A stretch of 55,370 bases of DNA from Chara braunii (taxonomy: Eukaryota > Streptophyta > Charophyceae > Charales > Characeae), in assembly GCA_003427395.1 (NCBI GenBank), contig BFEA01000150.1, forward strand, positions 2,246,688-2,302,057. The letters are read 5' to 3'. Below, one piece after another: positions 39,474 to 51,389 of the stretch. The notes below the pieces were generated by a model. The model made no database searches. It had not been told where the DNA came from and saw only the letters and a program-made list of their open reading frames with translations. Position 1 is the first letter of the stretch; every line of letters starts with the position of its first letter. The translations under genes were made by a program, and so were the position numbers.

Positions 39474-39920
39474 AGACATTGTTGTGGTTGTACTCGTATT
39501 GTGAAAGCCCTCTTGAGCATCATTCGCGACCAGGTTCCTCCAGCCATCTGAATCTGGAGCTAAACCTGAGCCAGATTGCAAATCTGGAGGGCCCTCCAGG
39601 CCTCTTTCCAAAGGTTGGCAGTTGCAATACTACTGGTTGCCTACAAAAGATTGGAGGCTGCCTCGGCACCTGAACCTCAATGCGGAAATTTTGGCAGCCA
39701 TTGTTGTGGTTATACTAGTATTGTGAAAGCCCTCTTGAGCATATTCGCGACCAGGTTCCTCCAGCCATCTGAATCTGGAGCTAAACTTGAGCCAGATTGA
39801 TAATCTGGAGGGCCCTCCAGGCCTCTTTCCAAAGGTTCGGCAGTTGCAATACTACTGGTTGCCTGCAAAAGATAGGAAACCGCCTCGGCACCTGAACCTC
39901 AATGAGGGAATTTCGCACTG
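39474..39920. repeat. Tandem duplication, 222-bp unit
   Basis: GTTGTGGTTRTACT..GTATTGTG starts at 39481 and 39703. Each unit contains TATTGTGAAAGCCCTCTTGA and TCTGGAGGGCCCTCCAGGCC (itself a near-palindrome). Identity is high, with small indels that break the reading frame. Confidence 0.9.
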
Positions 39921-40088
39921 TCCAACCGTGACACACAACACCCTTTATGGGCTGCCCAATCCAAGTTACGACCTTTGCCACCCTTCCTCCTCCCCCTCCA
40001 GCCCAAGAAACAACGAAAGCCTTACGGTTTCTGGATGTTTTTGCTCGGCCCTCCCTTGGACCGCAGCAAACAGTATAGTCTGGAGTAG

Positions 40089-40190
40089 AGTACCAGCTAG
40101 ATCATCACATCGATGGTTCTGTGCACTTAGCCAAACGGTAGTACCAGCTAGATCATCACCTCGATGCTCCTGTGCATACAGAGCCCAGTG
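40089..40190. repeat. Tandem duplication, 51-bp unit
   Basis: AGTACCAGCTAGATCATCAC begins at 40089 and 40140. Confidence 0.85.
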
Positions 40191-40199
40191 TTGCAAGGG

Positions 40200-41090
40200 A
40201 TAATCATTATTGTTGCTGTTTTGATTGATCGGAGTCTAGTTGGCGGCTTTCTTCATAAAAAAACTTCAACATTGTCAGCATCTTGTACTTGTCTGATCAA
40301 TAATTTGCCGCTGAGTCAGTGACCCCTCAGGAGAGCTCAATGTGCTTGTGACACTTGTTTCCACCTCACAGTTTCCTGGCACTGGGCCCAACAGCAAATG
40401 AAAACTACAATAATAGTGAAGTCCTTTCCCTTTTCTGTCACTCGCGGTCCTAGTACAAGCTGCTATGGGACTGATTGTTGCACTAAGCTCAAGATCTTAG
40501 GTTCGATCACTTTCGGAATGGCCAAAAACTACAATGATGTGGAAATTTTCCAGCATACCTTTCCGTTGTCAAGATGCTCTAAAGGATGTGGCAGATGCTA
40601 TTACACCACCAGCACATTTCCCAGCCATTTTTCTCCCATACAGCTGTGCTTGTGGCACAAGTTTCATGGGTCGGCCTACTGGAGCAAAATGACGGGCGGC
40701 GCCAGCCAAAAGGAGGTCTGTGCCTGTTCGCTTTTTTTTGGCACAAGGGAAGGGTCAAACCTACTGAAGGGCAGAATATAAGAATATTTACAACTCAAAA
40801 ATAGGGTTGAATAGACCCTATAAGAACTTGGCCTGGAGCTCAGCCTACATCCAGCAGTCCTTGGCTTCACCCTGCATTCTGAGGCATGGGAAATCCCGAC
40901 TGGTGCTACATTGTGACTTTCCGACACCTTGAGGCACCGGCATCACATCCCACTCGCTGTTCCGAATTCAACCTAGCCACTGCAGCTCTGGCCTCCGCTG
41001 GGACAAACTCACGCCGGCACTTGGTGCATTTCCTCCGTGCACCAAAAAGCAGCAGTTACACAAGTCTGTCAACTCTGCATACAGCAAAAC
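40200..41090. other. Anonymous sequence with a MITE-like remnant
   Basis: CACCACCAGCACATTTCCCAG (40602) and GGCCTACTGGAGCAAAATGA (40672) resemble parts of the TTAA-MITE family, but no right end is clear. GGTTCGATC at 40500 is an isolated B-box-like word. Confidence 0.35.
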
Positions 41091-41094
41091 CGCA

Positions 41095-41340
41095 TTGCTG
41101 CGAACCCTGCCCTGGGCTTCAAATGATCCCAGGGTGCTGGGCAGAGACAGGCACAAGCTCAGCCTGTTCCCTACCGGTTGCTGCGAACCCTGCCTTAAGC
41201 TTCAAACGATCCCGGGTGCTGGGCAAAGACAGGCACAAGCTCAGCCTGTTCCCTAGCCATTGCTGCGAACCCTGCCCTAGGCTTCAAACGATCCCAGGGT
41301 GCTGGGCAGAGACGAGCACAAGCTCAGCCTATTCCTTACC
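41095..41340. repeat. 82-83-bp satellite-like unit x3
   Basis: GCTGCGAACCCTGCC starts at 41097, 41180 and 41262. Each unit has GGTGCTGGGC and CACAAGCTCAGCCT. The period is not a multiple of three, so it is not a protein repeat. Confidence 0.9.
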
Positions 41341-41970
41341 CATCTTCTCTGCCAGGCACCGGGCAAGCAGTGGACATAATGACCAAGCTACCAAGCAACT
41401 GATGGAGCAGTGGACATAATGACCAAGCAGCGGACATAATGGACGGCAGAACATATCTATAAAAAACGGCGCAACTGAGGATCGGCCCTCCATTCACAGC
41501 TTGCCGGAAACAAGATCCTCAGTAAACTTGAAGGTTCAGATCCACTTTGTGTCAGGGTTGAGGATCGGCCCTCTATGGTCGGGGAACTTCATACAACTGG
41601 CTATCGGGCAGGCAAAAGACGTGGCATCTTGTAGCTCACTGTCGGAATCCCAATTCTGTGCGTCTTCGTGCAGCTTCACACAGGCCGTCTGTTTCACAAC
41701 TTCCTTAACCATAGATAGGCAGCCTAACATTGCAAAGAGAGAATGAATCCCTTTCACGTGAAGAATGAGAAGTCGAGCACACAAAATTACCTATTTCAGG
41801 GCATACTGTATTACTCACACTAGCACATAAACTCGCAAAACCGCAAAATTTGTGGAGCCTTTAGGGTCACACGTTCACCATATTTTGCGGATTCGCGTAT
41901 CTGGGTACGTACGTGTCAGCGGCCTAGGGAGCCGCAGGCATACGAATTTTGAGGGCACCTCCAGAGGTGC
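41340..41970. other. Anonymous sequence, no gene
   Basis: Short duplication GATGGAGCAGTGGACATAATG with CAGTGGACATAATGACCAAG (41370-41440). Nothing else is recognised. Confidence 0.4.
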
Positions 41971-41974
41971 CCAC

Positions 41975-42206
41975 AAAATATGGTATTTTTTCTCTGTGTT
42001 AACTTTTTCTTTATTCACGATTAAACTTTTCTGCCTCGCACCGTGTGACTGCACGGGACGTACTTGGAGGACTAGTTGCAAACCTGTCTAAAAATATGGT
42101 TTTTTTTCTCTATGTTAACTTTTCCTTAATTCACGATTAAACTTTTCTGCCTCGCGCCGTGTGACTGCGGGGGACATATATTGGAGGACTAGTTGCAAAC
42201 CTGTCT
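41975..42206. repeat. Tandem duplication, 116-bp unit
   Basis: AAAATATGGTWTTTTTTCTC through GGACTAGTTGCAAACCTGTC is repeated 116 bp apart with about 90% identity by eye. Confidence 0.9.
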
Positions 42207-43300
42207 TTTCTGTTTTGTGCTCGATGCTGGAGAGCTGTGTGACCAGGGGTTGGCCCTATAATCACTTGGCAACCCAAAATTTGCGATTTTGCGCGCTAGT
42301 GTGAGTAGGCCCTCACTCTGGAATCTACAATGTGGCTCTGTGGGTTACCATCGGGTGAAAGAAGGTAAGCCTTCAAAAAACCATCAAATTGAAAACATAT
42401 GTGCCACACATCCGTATGGCACAATACCCTGAGAGCTGCCATGCACAGTCCACTGGACAGTCGCAAAATCTGATGGCCCCCCGCCACAGACCCCCTTAAA
42501 AATAATAATAATAATAATAATAATAAAAAGCCATTAGAGAAGAAATGACTGAAACCTGGACGTGCGGCAGTCGATGTCACCATCTGGCTGGACAGATAGT
42601 CTGCGTTAAGGAATTAAAAAAAAAAATAGAAAAACAATTTGGGATCCAGAGGGGTCAAGCGAGTGCCTGGAGACTGGGCCCGGAGTTTGTATTCAGTTTT
42701 CTCCGAGCCAACAGACAGGCATTCTCCAACAGGGCTGCAGAAACCAGCCTTTAAAAAAAAAACAATAAAAGGGCACACACGCAAGCATCGACACACACAC
42801 ACACAAAAAAAAAAAAAAACAGAGCCAAGGCAGTAATTCCGTCAAAAAGTCGGCAGAGTCTGCAGACGCATTGTGCTGCTTCAGCCGAGAAGTGTTATTT
42901 GAACAATGTTTTTTTTTTGTTTTTTTTTTTTTTTGAACAATGTTCAATGGGTCATGGTGGGTTGATGAAAAAAGAAAAACAGAAAACACAGGGAAGCATT
43001 TCTGTCATTATACTTTTCTAAGTTTTCTCTGCCTTCCGGATAAGATCAAGTGTAGCATCTGTTCTGATCAGTTTACTATCTGATCAGCGGTCCATTGGAC
43101 CGCTTACGCCACCACTGCATTTCCCAGCTATTATGTTCCAACGCGGTGGTCATTATGCTGCATCAAGTGGGGCTCGGCCTACCGGACCAAATAGATGGTG
43201 GCACAGCCAAAACAAAAAAGCAAGTGTTCCCACGACACTTGGTCATCATTTTGGCACATGGCAGAAATCAGGGTCAGTGAAAGATCCTCACATGTAGTGA
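42207..43300. other. Anonymous sequence with (AAT)n and a degenerate MITE left end
   Basis: An AAT microsatellite lies at 42504-42530. GCCACCACTGCATTTCCCAG (43110) with GCCTACCGGACCAAATAGAT (43175) resembles the TTAA-MITE family. TGAACAATGTT is repeated on both sides of a T-run at 42910-42933. Confidence 0.4.
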
Positions 43301-43627
43301 TCGTTTAAAATTCAGGAAGGAAAAAAAAAGAACTGCCCTCAGGCACGTTGATACACGAAAAATGAGATCTCCATTCCAAAGGATGAAAGTTTTTCGTTAT
43401 CGACCCTACCTGGACTTGTGGCACCGCCCCATTTGCTGATAAGTTGGTAATCACAACAGATTTTCTCTGTGTCCTGTGCCTCAACATTAGGCTAAGTTCC
43501 CCCAACAGAGAACAACTAGCTCTAACCCCTCAAACTGGTGAGGTGCGTTGGGTCGAATTACGCTCATCTGTAATGGACACAAGCTGCCTGGGGATCATCC
43601 GGAACACCCATAAACAAACTGTTGCTG

Positions 43628-43661
<34 letters not shown>

Positions 43662-44430
43662 CACGAGACTCCCATCCCACCACTCCTCTCGATATATATC
43701 TCCTGGCGCACCCCCACTCCATTTCTATCTTACCTCATGCGAGGAACATCACTCTCTACTGGAGCAACCTGACCAGACAGCGGATGCAGGCACAGACGCT
43801 GAATCAGCTCGAGATTTCTGTAAGTTCGGGTCCAGCAGGAAAAAATAGGCAGACGACAGTTCCAGAAGTTTACGGTGCAGTCGGGGAAAAATTAGGCAGA
43901 AGAGAGTTGCGAACATTAAGGTGCACACGGGACGCAAATATGCCAAAGAGATTTCCTGGATCTGGTCCTCTTCAGTAGGTGAGGCTCCCGATAGATCCGA
44001 GCCGTCGAGAAGAGTCCAGTCCAGTGCAGTCCAGTCTCAGGTAAGTCAGCGACCCACGGTTCCAGGAAAGTCTGTGAACATCCCGGAAAACGTCAAAGGC
44101 CGACAGACCCAAGCACGCAGGCTACTGGGTATCACGCCTATAGGTCCAAAAGCTAAGGAGCTGAATCATCAGGTTTAACTACAGCAGCAGTTGCCACCAA
44201 GTGCCACCAACATTCATGTGTGCACAGGTCAGATAGGAAATGAGGCTGAGAGTAGCTGGTGAGCAGTACCGCGCCCATGTGACAGGTGAGATAGGAAATG
44301 AGGCTGAGAGGAGCTATAATCGACAGGCGCTCGGCGCCATAGCTGTAGTGTAACATAGGCAAAGAAAAGAAGGCATACAGAGAGAGACAGAGAGAGGCCT
44401 GATGGTCCAGAGCGCGAGTTCATCCTTGGT
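43300..44430. other. Anonymous sequence, no gene
   Basis: A T-run of about 30 lies at 43632-43661. A diverged ~58-bp direct repeat (CAGRTRRGATAGGAAATGAGG) occurs at 44228 and 44285. Confidence 0.45.
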
Positions 44431-44436
44431 TGTTGT

Positions 44437-44766
44437 TTGTTGACAGCCATAGCCCGCCAGCTTCATGCAACAAAAGTGTTGTATGACACTTTTGACTTCC
44501 AAGGAATTTTGAGTTCTCACACTGCGGTTTCCAACTCTCATGTGCTGAAGTGTGTCTGTCAGTGTGACAAGAGATGGTGGTTCGAAGCCTGGACTCGTTG
44601 CAATGGCGCAATTTTAACAAGCATGCACCGTCTCCCTAAAAACTTCGTCAACAAATTGATTGAAAAAAAAACTATGCGACATCATCGCCGACATGAATGT
44701 GCCCAAAGAACACTAACCCCAATTGACTTCTTACACTGGATCGAGTCTGAAGATCTCAATCCATGA
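44437..44766 (+). other. Unassigned 109-codon frame
   Basis: A frame with mixed composition and no recognised domain. The opposite strand is also open over much of it, so it is not called a gene. Confidence 0.2.
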
Positions 44767-44779
44767 ATCAACAGAATGA

Positions 44780-44985
44780 AATAGCACATGTAAGAGCGAA
44801 ACTAGACCTGCTACTTTTGATCGAACAATTTACTTCGAACTTTGGAAATCGTATAGCAACTGTGAAATATACACGCTCTGCCCAACCGTCGAAAGGAATG
44901 AATATCGCATGCTAGAGTAAAACTAGACCTGCTATTACAGTCTAACAATTTCCTTTGTATGTTGGAATGACATAGCGACTGCAAA
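44780..44985. repeat. Diverged tandem duplication, ~117-bp unit
   Basis: GAGYRAAACTAGACCTGCTA lies at about 44798 and 44915, followed by CTAACAATTT/CGAACAATTT and further matching words. Confidence 0.7.
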
Positions 44986-45017
44986 ACGAGAAAATTCAAC
45001 ACGTTAGCCATAATAAT

Positions 45018-45122
45018 CGAGACTCGAGAGTGGATCAAGAAATTCGAGGAATTGGTAACTTCGGGCCTCGCTACAGTACACTCTTGATTCATCTTGAAAA
45101 TCGAGAGTGGATCAAGAATTGT
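45018..45122. repeat. Direct repeat TCGAGAGTGGATCAAGAA
   Basis: The 18-mer occurs at about 45024 and 45102 with TCGAGACTCGAG nearby. No gene is recognised. Confidence 0.7.
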
Positions 45123-45462
45123 CAGACTCGGCAGTTTTTGAGTGAAATGGAGCCCTCATCGGTCCACATAACTCTCAATTCACCTTCTCCTCAACATACA
45201 AGGCGAGCGAAAACAGAATCCGAAAAAGAAAAAAGAAAAAAATTAACGGATGGGTCCCACGGCACCACCCACTCTCAAAAACCAACCACAACAAGAACGA
45301 TGTAGATAAGTGGGACCCACCTTGACTAAGAAAAGGTGCCTTATCCAGAGATTGCTGTAAGGCACTCTGCAGGGACAGTGGGCCCCTGGATCGTTGATTC
45401 GTTATTGAAAACTGGGGGCTTCCTGAATACAACCTATGTTTTTTTCATGCCCTGCTGGTGAC

Positions 45463-45705
45463 TAAGCCACAAATACTTCGCAAAGCCATCTCCCTGCGTC
45501 GTGAGAGTGCTCGCACCACGTCTGGCACGATGCAACGGTCCCCTCCGTTTCGCACGAAAAACAGCCAGGCAAAACAGGTCGCCCACACGACCATTTTTGC
45601 CCGGATGCATTCAGTCGCAAAATGGCAGGCCATTACATACTGCCAGTCGCGGCACAACCACTGCCGCATTGCAGAAAATGGCTGGGCAAAGTACTGGTGA
45701 TTTAA
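45463..45705. mobile_element. TTAA-type MITE, copy 6, one end decayed
   Basis: The left end TAAGCCACAAATACTTCGC is degenerate. The right end GCAAAGTACTGGTGATTTAA is clear. The internal sequence is GC-rich. Confidence 0.5.
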
Positions 45706-45709
45706 AATC

Positions 45710-46735
45710 ACCACCACACCTGTCACAATCTGGTATGCTCAGTTAGTTACGCTCATCTGGCTTTACGCTCTACCACTGTTGGATATTTGATCAGACAGGA
45801 TACAACTAAGTTGTGTCAGGTTCTTCTTTACGACAACTGCACCCTACAACGTCCAGTTTTCGTGGAAGGACACCCCTACCCTCCAACACAAGCCTGAACG
45901 CCTGAACGCCCACTTTTAACAGGGGCAGTCCAATCTGCAAGCCAACAGGCCTTCAGCCCACCAGGTATCCACCAGATACAATGGTGTGTCAATAAAGATA
46001 TATAGAGTGAACCTTCCACACCCACTAACTGGGTGATTACTCGAGTCCTCGCCGAACTGCACAAGACAGTCACCTGTCATATGGCTCTCCAACTCAACTT
46101 ACTTAAGATTAGGGTAGAGAGATAAGACATTTTCAGTATAACCGGCACGCACTGGTTGCGTCTGCGAATTCACATTCCATCAGATCAGCTTGATGTTCTT
46201 CGGCATTTGCCTTTTTCCCCAAGAGGAAACAAGTGCTTATGCTTTTACCATTCTTTCACACAGTCAGAAGAAAGATTCGCATGACCTTTCCGAGAAAAGG
46301 CAGATCACGTGCCCCTTTCCACGCAGCATGCTAGTATTCAACAGCTCTTCCCATTCCCCTTCCTTCCCCCTTTCTCCACCTTTCCCGTCAGGTAGGTAGT
46401 TTAGTCAGGACGAGAGTGCTTTACAGAGTGCTTTACAGAAATGGAGCCCGTACGTCCTCTGCCCTATCCCGGGCACGGAGGCCACAAATTGTGTCCTACC
46501 CCAGGACTTCATGTGCCATCCAGGGAGTTGGGAAATGTCCCGGGGTGTCAGGCCGCAACACAGGTCAGCCTCCGCCCAGGCCCACTGGGCCTGTTATTTT
46601 CTCCAGGCAGACAGCACCCCATTATGATGCCATCCGTACGACGTCAGTTCATAGCATAAACAATCTGTAAGATATATGCACATAAATGACGCAGAGACAT
46701 TCATGATGCCTCGCAGTTTCCGTTGCACACAGCTC
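45710..46735. other. Anonymous sequence, no gene
   Basis: Short frames only; no repeats beyond GAGTGCTTTACAGA occurring twice at 46412-46440. Confidence 0.4.
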
Positions 46736-46737
46736 AA

Positions 46738-47155
46738 TCATGTGCTTTTCTTTTCAGTATTGTTCGTGAGGTTTGATCCCCCGCCCTGAGCGCCAAATTG
46801 TGTTGTTGCAGAGTAGATGTTGCTGTCGGGTTTCGAGCCTCGGCAGATATACATCGCACCTCACACCTATTAGCCAGTTCTTTCAAGTCCAACTTTGTCC
46901 ACGTGCTTTTTTTTTCAGTATAGCGCCGAATTGTGTTGTTGCCGAGTAAACGTTGCCGTGGGGTTTCGAGCCTCGGCAGACATACATCGCACCTCACACC
47001 TGTCAGCCAGTTCTTTCAAGTCCAACTTTGTCCATATGCTGTTTTTTCAGTATTGCTAGTGCGGTTTGATCCCCAGCTCTGAGCCCCAACTTGTGTTGTT
47101 GCCGTGGGGTTTCGCTCACACCTATCAGCCAGTTCTTTCAAATCCAACTTTGTCT
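46738..47155. repeat. Three tandem units (~115-165 bp) each with a T-tract and TTTTTCAGTAT
   Basis: Each unit has a T-rich tract plus CAGTAT, then AATTGTGTTGTTGC-like sequence, GGGTTTCG and AGCCAGTTCTTTCAARTCCA followed by ACTTTGTC. The third unit is shorter. The repeated pyrimidine-CAG resembles a 3' splice acceptor but may be only a feature of the repeat. Confidence 0.85.
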
Positions 47156-47159
47156 GTCC

Positions 47160-48405
47160 ATTCTGGTAGCCCTTGCGGAAAACATATAGAGGAATCAGCT
47201 CGATGAAAGCGAGCGAAGGGAAGTGGGCTACTGAACTTTTGGCACCTTGATTTGTGGGAACAAGGAAACGTTCTTGACGGTATGTCATTGATGGCGAGAA
47301 GCGCGGAGCACCCATAGCCATTGACATCTCTCTGGTTGGTTGATCAATCGTGACAAGTGACGACTGTGGCTAAGTCGTGCCGGTGAGTCAAGTCTTGGGA
47401 GACTTTACCCATGTCTTTTTCAGTTAAAAAACAGTCGTTAGTTTGCAGTCAAGTGAAAATTGGTATGAAGTGTGCGAAAGATCCCAGCATGAAGGTGACC
47501 CTGACCCTGAAACGTACGCTACCTTTATGCCAGCATGATTCCTACAGTTTCCACCATATTGCCAAATAAACCAATAACGCGGCTTGGAATATCGTTGACC
47601 CTACTTCTAGTTCAGGAACCCGATTGCTCTCGACCACAAGCCACAAGCTTGCCAATCAGTTGCAGCATGAGTGAGCACGCGATTGCAATGAAGTTGAATA
47701 AACTAAAGGAGACTGCAAGAGGGCCTATCAGACCCTCAAGGACCATCTCATACAATACCCCAATCCGAAGGTTAGGAAACCGTGGTATTGTTTATGTCAG
47801 CATGATTCATTGACCCTATAAGCCCCCTTGGGCAATCCCCGAGCGTATCTCTAATGTGCAGCTATCGAAGTATCCAGCCTCTTTGAACACTTCTGCTCCC
47901 CCGCAGAGTTCAAACACAGCTCAAAGAAAACACTCTTGCAAGAGAGCGGCTCGCCAGCAGAGCATGTAAGCGTCGATGCGGACAATCAGTAGGGACACAA
48001 AGTGTTACCTATCTACTTCTCCAAACGCAATATCCACTCAGCCTCCGTCCACACCAGGAAATCAGTCATCAACTCACTGCCAATGAGATTCCATGAGATT
48101 ACGGCGAAAGTGGTGCAATGCAACATACCTTCCTTTCAGAGAAGGTGAGTGATAAACACCTATATTCTTGAAGCTTGTAGCTGCCAGCTCCACGAAAGAT
48201 AAACACATCCAGGTCCCGTAAAACTTAGTTCTTTTGAAACCCACCACTCTGCTCACTTGAAAAGGTACATTCAGTACGTTTGGATAGAGCAAGTACGCTT
48301 TCCACTCGGAGTGCCTCTATGTATGATTTCCTTTGCTAGCTGTCATCTTCCCCAAAAGCTGAAGTTGACAACCCCTAAAGAATTGTTTCTTTTGAAAGAC
48401 GCCAC
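47160..48405. other. Anonymous sequence, no gene
   Basis: Short frames on both strands without recognised domains. Confidence 0.4.
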
Positions 48406-48410
48406 TTTGC

Positions 48411-48814
48411 TTAAACCACCACTTGTCCTGTCGCTTTGGGGAATTAAAGGGACCAGCGGTGCTCCATTTTGTGGAAATTATTTCACCCTACCGGCAGCGG
48501 TGGGGCGCAAAACGTGAACAATTGCACCACTTTGCCGTGAGAAATTGTTTTCTGCTCTTTACTTCTGTTTTTCTGTTTTGGAAAGATCAGCACCTAATCT
48601 ACCTTCCCAATGTTTTTCTTTTTCTTTTGGCACATTCTTGTAAGCAAGAAACACGGCCAAAGTTGGCACACTTTCTTTTGTTGTAGTGAACCGCCCCAAC
48701 CTTTGCATCCCCTGCAAGAAATTGTACCTCTGTGTATGCACCACAGGCTAACCCCATACTGCGGTGCATACACCCGATTGACGATTTCAGAGCGTCAAGG
48801 GGAGTGGTGGTTAA
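48411..48814. mobile_element. Doubtful TTAA-type MITE (404 bp)
   Basis: The left end TTAAACCACCACTTGTCC and right end GGGGAGTGGTGGTTAA share only ACCACCACT as TIR. A small hairpin (TGTATGCACC...GGTGCATACA) lies at 48734-48775. Confidence 0.3.
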
Positions 48815-48833
48815 AATATACGAGGTACACGGG

Positions 48834-49110
48834 TAACATTTGAAAAGGACACATCTGCTTTGCATTCATGTTTCTCCCGTTCAAAAAACACTACAAAAAC
48901 TGAATAACATGGGATGCCTGTGGGCCAGCCACAAGGCAAACACGGGACCCCGGTCCACAAGGCAAACATGGGACCCCGGTACACAAGCAACATTTGAAGA
49001 GGACACATCTGTTTTGCATTCACGTTTCTTCCGTTCAAAAAACACTATAAAAACTGAATAACATGGGATGCCTGTGGGCCAGCCACAAGGCAAACACGGG
49101 ACCCCCTAGG
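48834..49110. repeat. Tandem duplication, 154-bp unit
   Basis: ACATTTGAARAGGACACATC starts at 48836 and 48990. Both units run through TAACATGGGATGCCTGTGGG. A 24-bp sub-repeat (CACAAGGCAAACAYGGGACC) is nested inside. Confidence 0.9.
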
Positions 49111-50075
49111 GTTTAAGGATCAGGTAGTTCCGTTTAAAGGAGGACCAGGCAGGGGAAGAGGTTAGTGAGGTGAGAAGTAAAGATACAGGCTAACATACGC
49201 AGGGGTGTCGGGGGGAAGGCTAAGAAAAGAAGAGGAACAGGATCCCATAACATCCTTCATACCTACTCACACAAGACGGAAAAGAAAAGCAGAGATATCT
49301 ACTCACACAAGACTGAAAAGAAAAGCAGAGTGGGGCTGAAGAGAATGTTATCGCATTTAACCAAACCCCTACGCAGGAGATAAATCCGTGTGAGGCATGT
49401 AGAAGCAACACATCCCACACTGATAGTGGGATGCACTACTGCGACGGCATGCCACAAGCAGATGCCACAAGCAATGCGGCTTCCACATGCAAGGCACAGC
49501 ACTGTGTGTTTTCTATCCGCTGAGTACAACTCCAAAACAATAAAAAAGACAGCGAGAGTCACAGAATGTTTCTTCAGTTTCACCCACACATTAACAGGTT
49601 CAACCCTTGCAAACAGTGGTCGGCTACACTAGCATTACCATGCAATACTGCAGACGGCAAACCCTCGTAATAACCCACTCAGCAACGGACCACCACTGCC
49701 ATGACTGCCTCACATTGTGTCCCTCTCTCCCGCACGCACAGATGCAACAGTGCGTTGCCAGATGTGCAAGTGCTTGGAGTAGCAGCCCTGCAGTGTTCAA
49801 ATGCAGCGATGGCCACGAAACCACAAATTATATGCTATGTTCCTAACCAAAGCATGGAAAAGGCCGCGACGAAAACAACAGAAACCATGAAAGGAAAGGG
49901 GCTCGAGAATGAGACCCCTCTCTTTCCAACCGCAAAAAACTACCTTCAGTCTCTACAGCGAAGCTGGTCGTCAAAGCCCCTCATAGAACACACACCCTGA
50001 ATGAAGAGTGTATACCACAAAAAAAGACTCGCGGAGGGGCAGGGTTGGAAAACGACTCGCAAGGAACCCTTTTAC
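49111..50075. other. Anonymous sequence, no gene
   Basis: A ~33-bp direct repeat (ACTCACACAAGACKGAAAAG) lies at 49264 and 49301. No gene is recognised. Confidence 0.5.
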
Positions 50076-50155
50076 CATGGCCCAGCCACGGGTGTGGCCT
50101 AGACATCTCAGTCATTGCCCAGCCACGGGCGTGGCTAGACTTAGCGGAAAAGGTC

Positions 50156-50264
50156 CTACCGTCTTCACCCGATTAGAACGCCCGATCATTATCGCTGTAT
50201 CTGGATTGAAAGTAGGCCAAATACAGCTATAATGACCAGGTGTTCTATTCGGGTGAAGACGGTA
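50156..50264. mobile_element. Foldback MITE-2, copy 4 (~109 bp)
   Basis: CTACCGTCTTCACCCGATTA and its inverse (GGGTGAAGACGGTAA) pair over about 40 bp. The loop (GATTGAAAGTAGGCC) has diverged from the other copies. A direct duplication (CCCAGCCACGGGYGTGGC) lies just upstream. Confidence 0.85.
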
Positions 50265-50325
50265 ATTCGAGCATGAACTGTGAAAACAAGGAGCCCTGTG
50301 CCTCAATAGTACCCGGATACTCGGA

Positions 50326-50550
50326 GTGTATACTCGCGTGTGTGCATCTCGCAGCAGGTATCTGACTGCATTCACGGGTGAATTCAGTACAGAAAAACTG
50401 CATGATTTTGGTGTCCAGTATAAGAAGACCCCTGTGGTGCAGGAAATGCTCCAGAAGGTTTGCCACCCCGGAAGTACGGACAATTGGGCTCTTCTGGCGC
50501 TCATCTGGCTGTATTTGCTGGCCGATACATCCAAAAGAGTCCCATTTTGA
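50326..50550 (+). other. Weak candidate exon, 74 codons
   Basis: SRYLTAFTGEFSTEKLHDFG and KTPVVQEMLQKVCHPG look protein-like, and the frame ends ADTSKRVPF at a TGA. No family is recognised, and frames are open on the other strand too. Confidence 0.2.
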
Positions 50551-51140
50551 TTATACCCTTTACTAACTAAATACGTCGACTATTCCGAAGGTACCTGATA
50601 CAACGACGTCACAATTCACACACCTATGAAACAAGAAGGTGCTGCAGAAATGGTGGTTGGTGAACCGTGGAGCTCCTCCTCATACAAAATGTGCAGGCTG
50701 ATGAAAAGAATGATCTTCCTTGCAGCGGTAGCGGTGGATACAAAGAGAAGTCCAATTACAAAGATCCCTCATTGACACTCGAAAAAAAAACAAAAAACAA
50801 CAAAAAAAAAGCAAAGATCCCAAGGGCCTCACTCTGCTACTTAACAGTCTACATGCATTTGGATGCGATTCTGGACCAGGTGCGTTTGGAGTCCTTCAAC
50901 ATTTATTTGGAATGGATTGGGAGTCGGGACACTTGTGAGCTCCAGATAACATCTAGAGTGTTGAGTAATGGAGCGATGCCCCAAACGTGTTCGAGTAATT
51001 AAAAGGTCTATATGATAGAATGACATGATCATTCGCCCACTGCGGGGAAGAGAAGGGGCCACGGAGATGATGGTTGATAAGCCACAAGGCTCCTCATCAT
51101 ACAACAGAAAAATGTGAAAGAGAAAAGCAAAAGAAACGTA
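50551..51140. other. Anonymous sequence, no gene
   Basis: No gene or repeat is recognised. Confidence 0.4.
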
Positions 51141-51145
51141 GGCCA

Positions 51146-51236
51146 TACAAAAGTGGGTACCCCCGTACTCACAGCGATTATTCCGATCCGTACAAAAGCG
51201 GGTGACCCGGTACTCACAGCGATTATTCCGTTCGTC
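51146..51236. repeat. Tandem duplication, 45-bp unit
   Basis: TACAAAAGYGGGT...GTACTCACAGCGATTATTCC occurs at 51146 and 51191. Confidence 0.9.
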
Positions 51237-51269
51237 AGACAAACACAGCTGAGTAACACTCACCGATCT

Positions 51270-51354
51270 GTCCTTTGGGATATCCACTAAAATTGAAAGA
51301 ATGCAAAAACGGATTTACCTGGCACCGTGCAAGAATGAAATCCTCAATCCGGGA
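51270..51354 (+). pseudogene. U6 snRNA retrosequence, highly diverged
   Basis: GTCCTTTGGGATATCCACTA, AAATTGAAAGAATGC, GGCACCGTGCAAGAATGAAA and CCGGGAAA follow the order and spacing of U6 with many substitutions. An A-rich tail follows (51357-51385). It is the oldest-looking copy. Confidence 0.6.
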
Positions 51355-51389
51355 AAAGAAAAGGGAAAAAAAAAAAAAAAAAAAAACCT

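Noticed and set aside
41095-41340. Protein with repeated CCEPCPGLQ-like motifs
   Set aside because: The unit is 82-83 bp and shifts frame between copies, so it is a DNA repeat, not a protein repeat.
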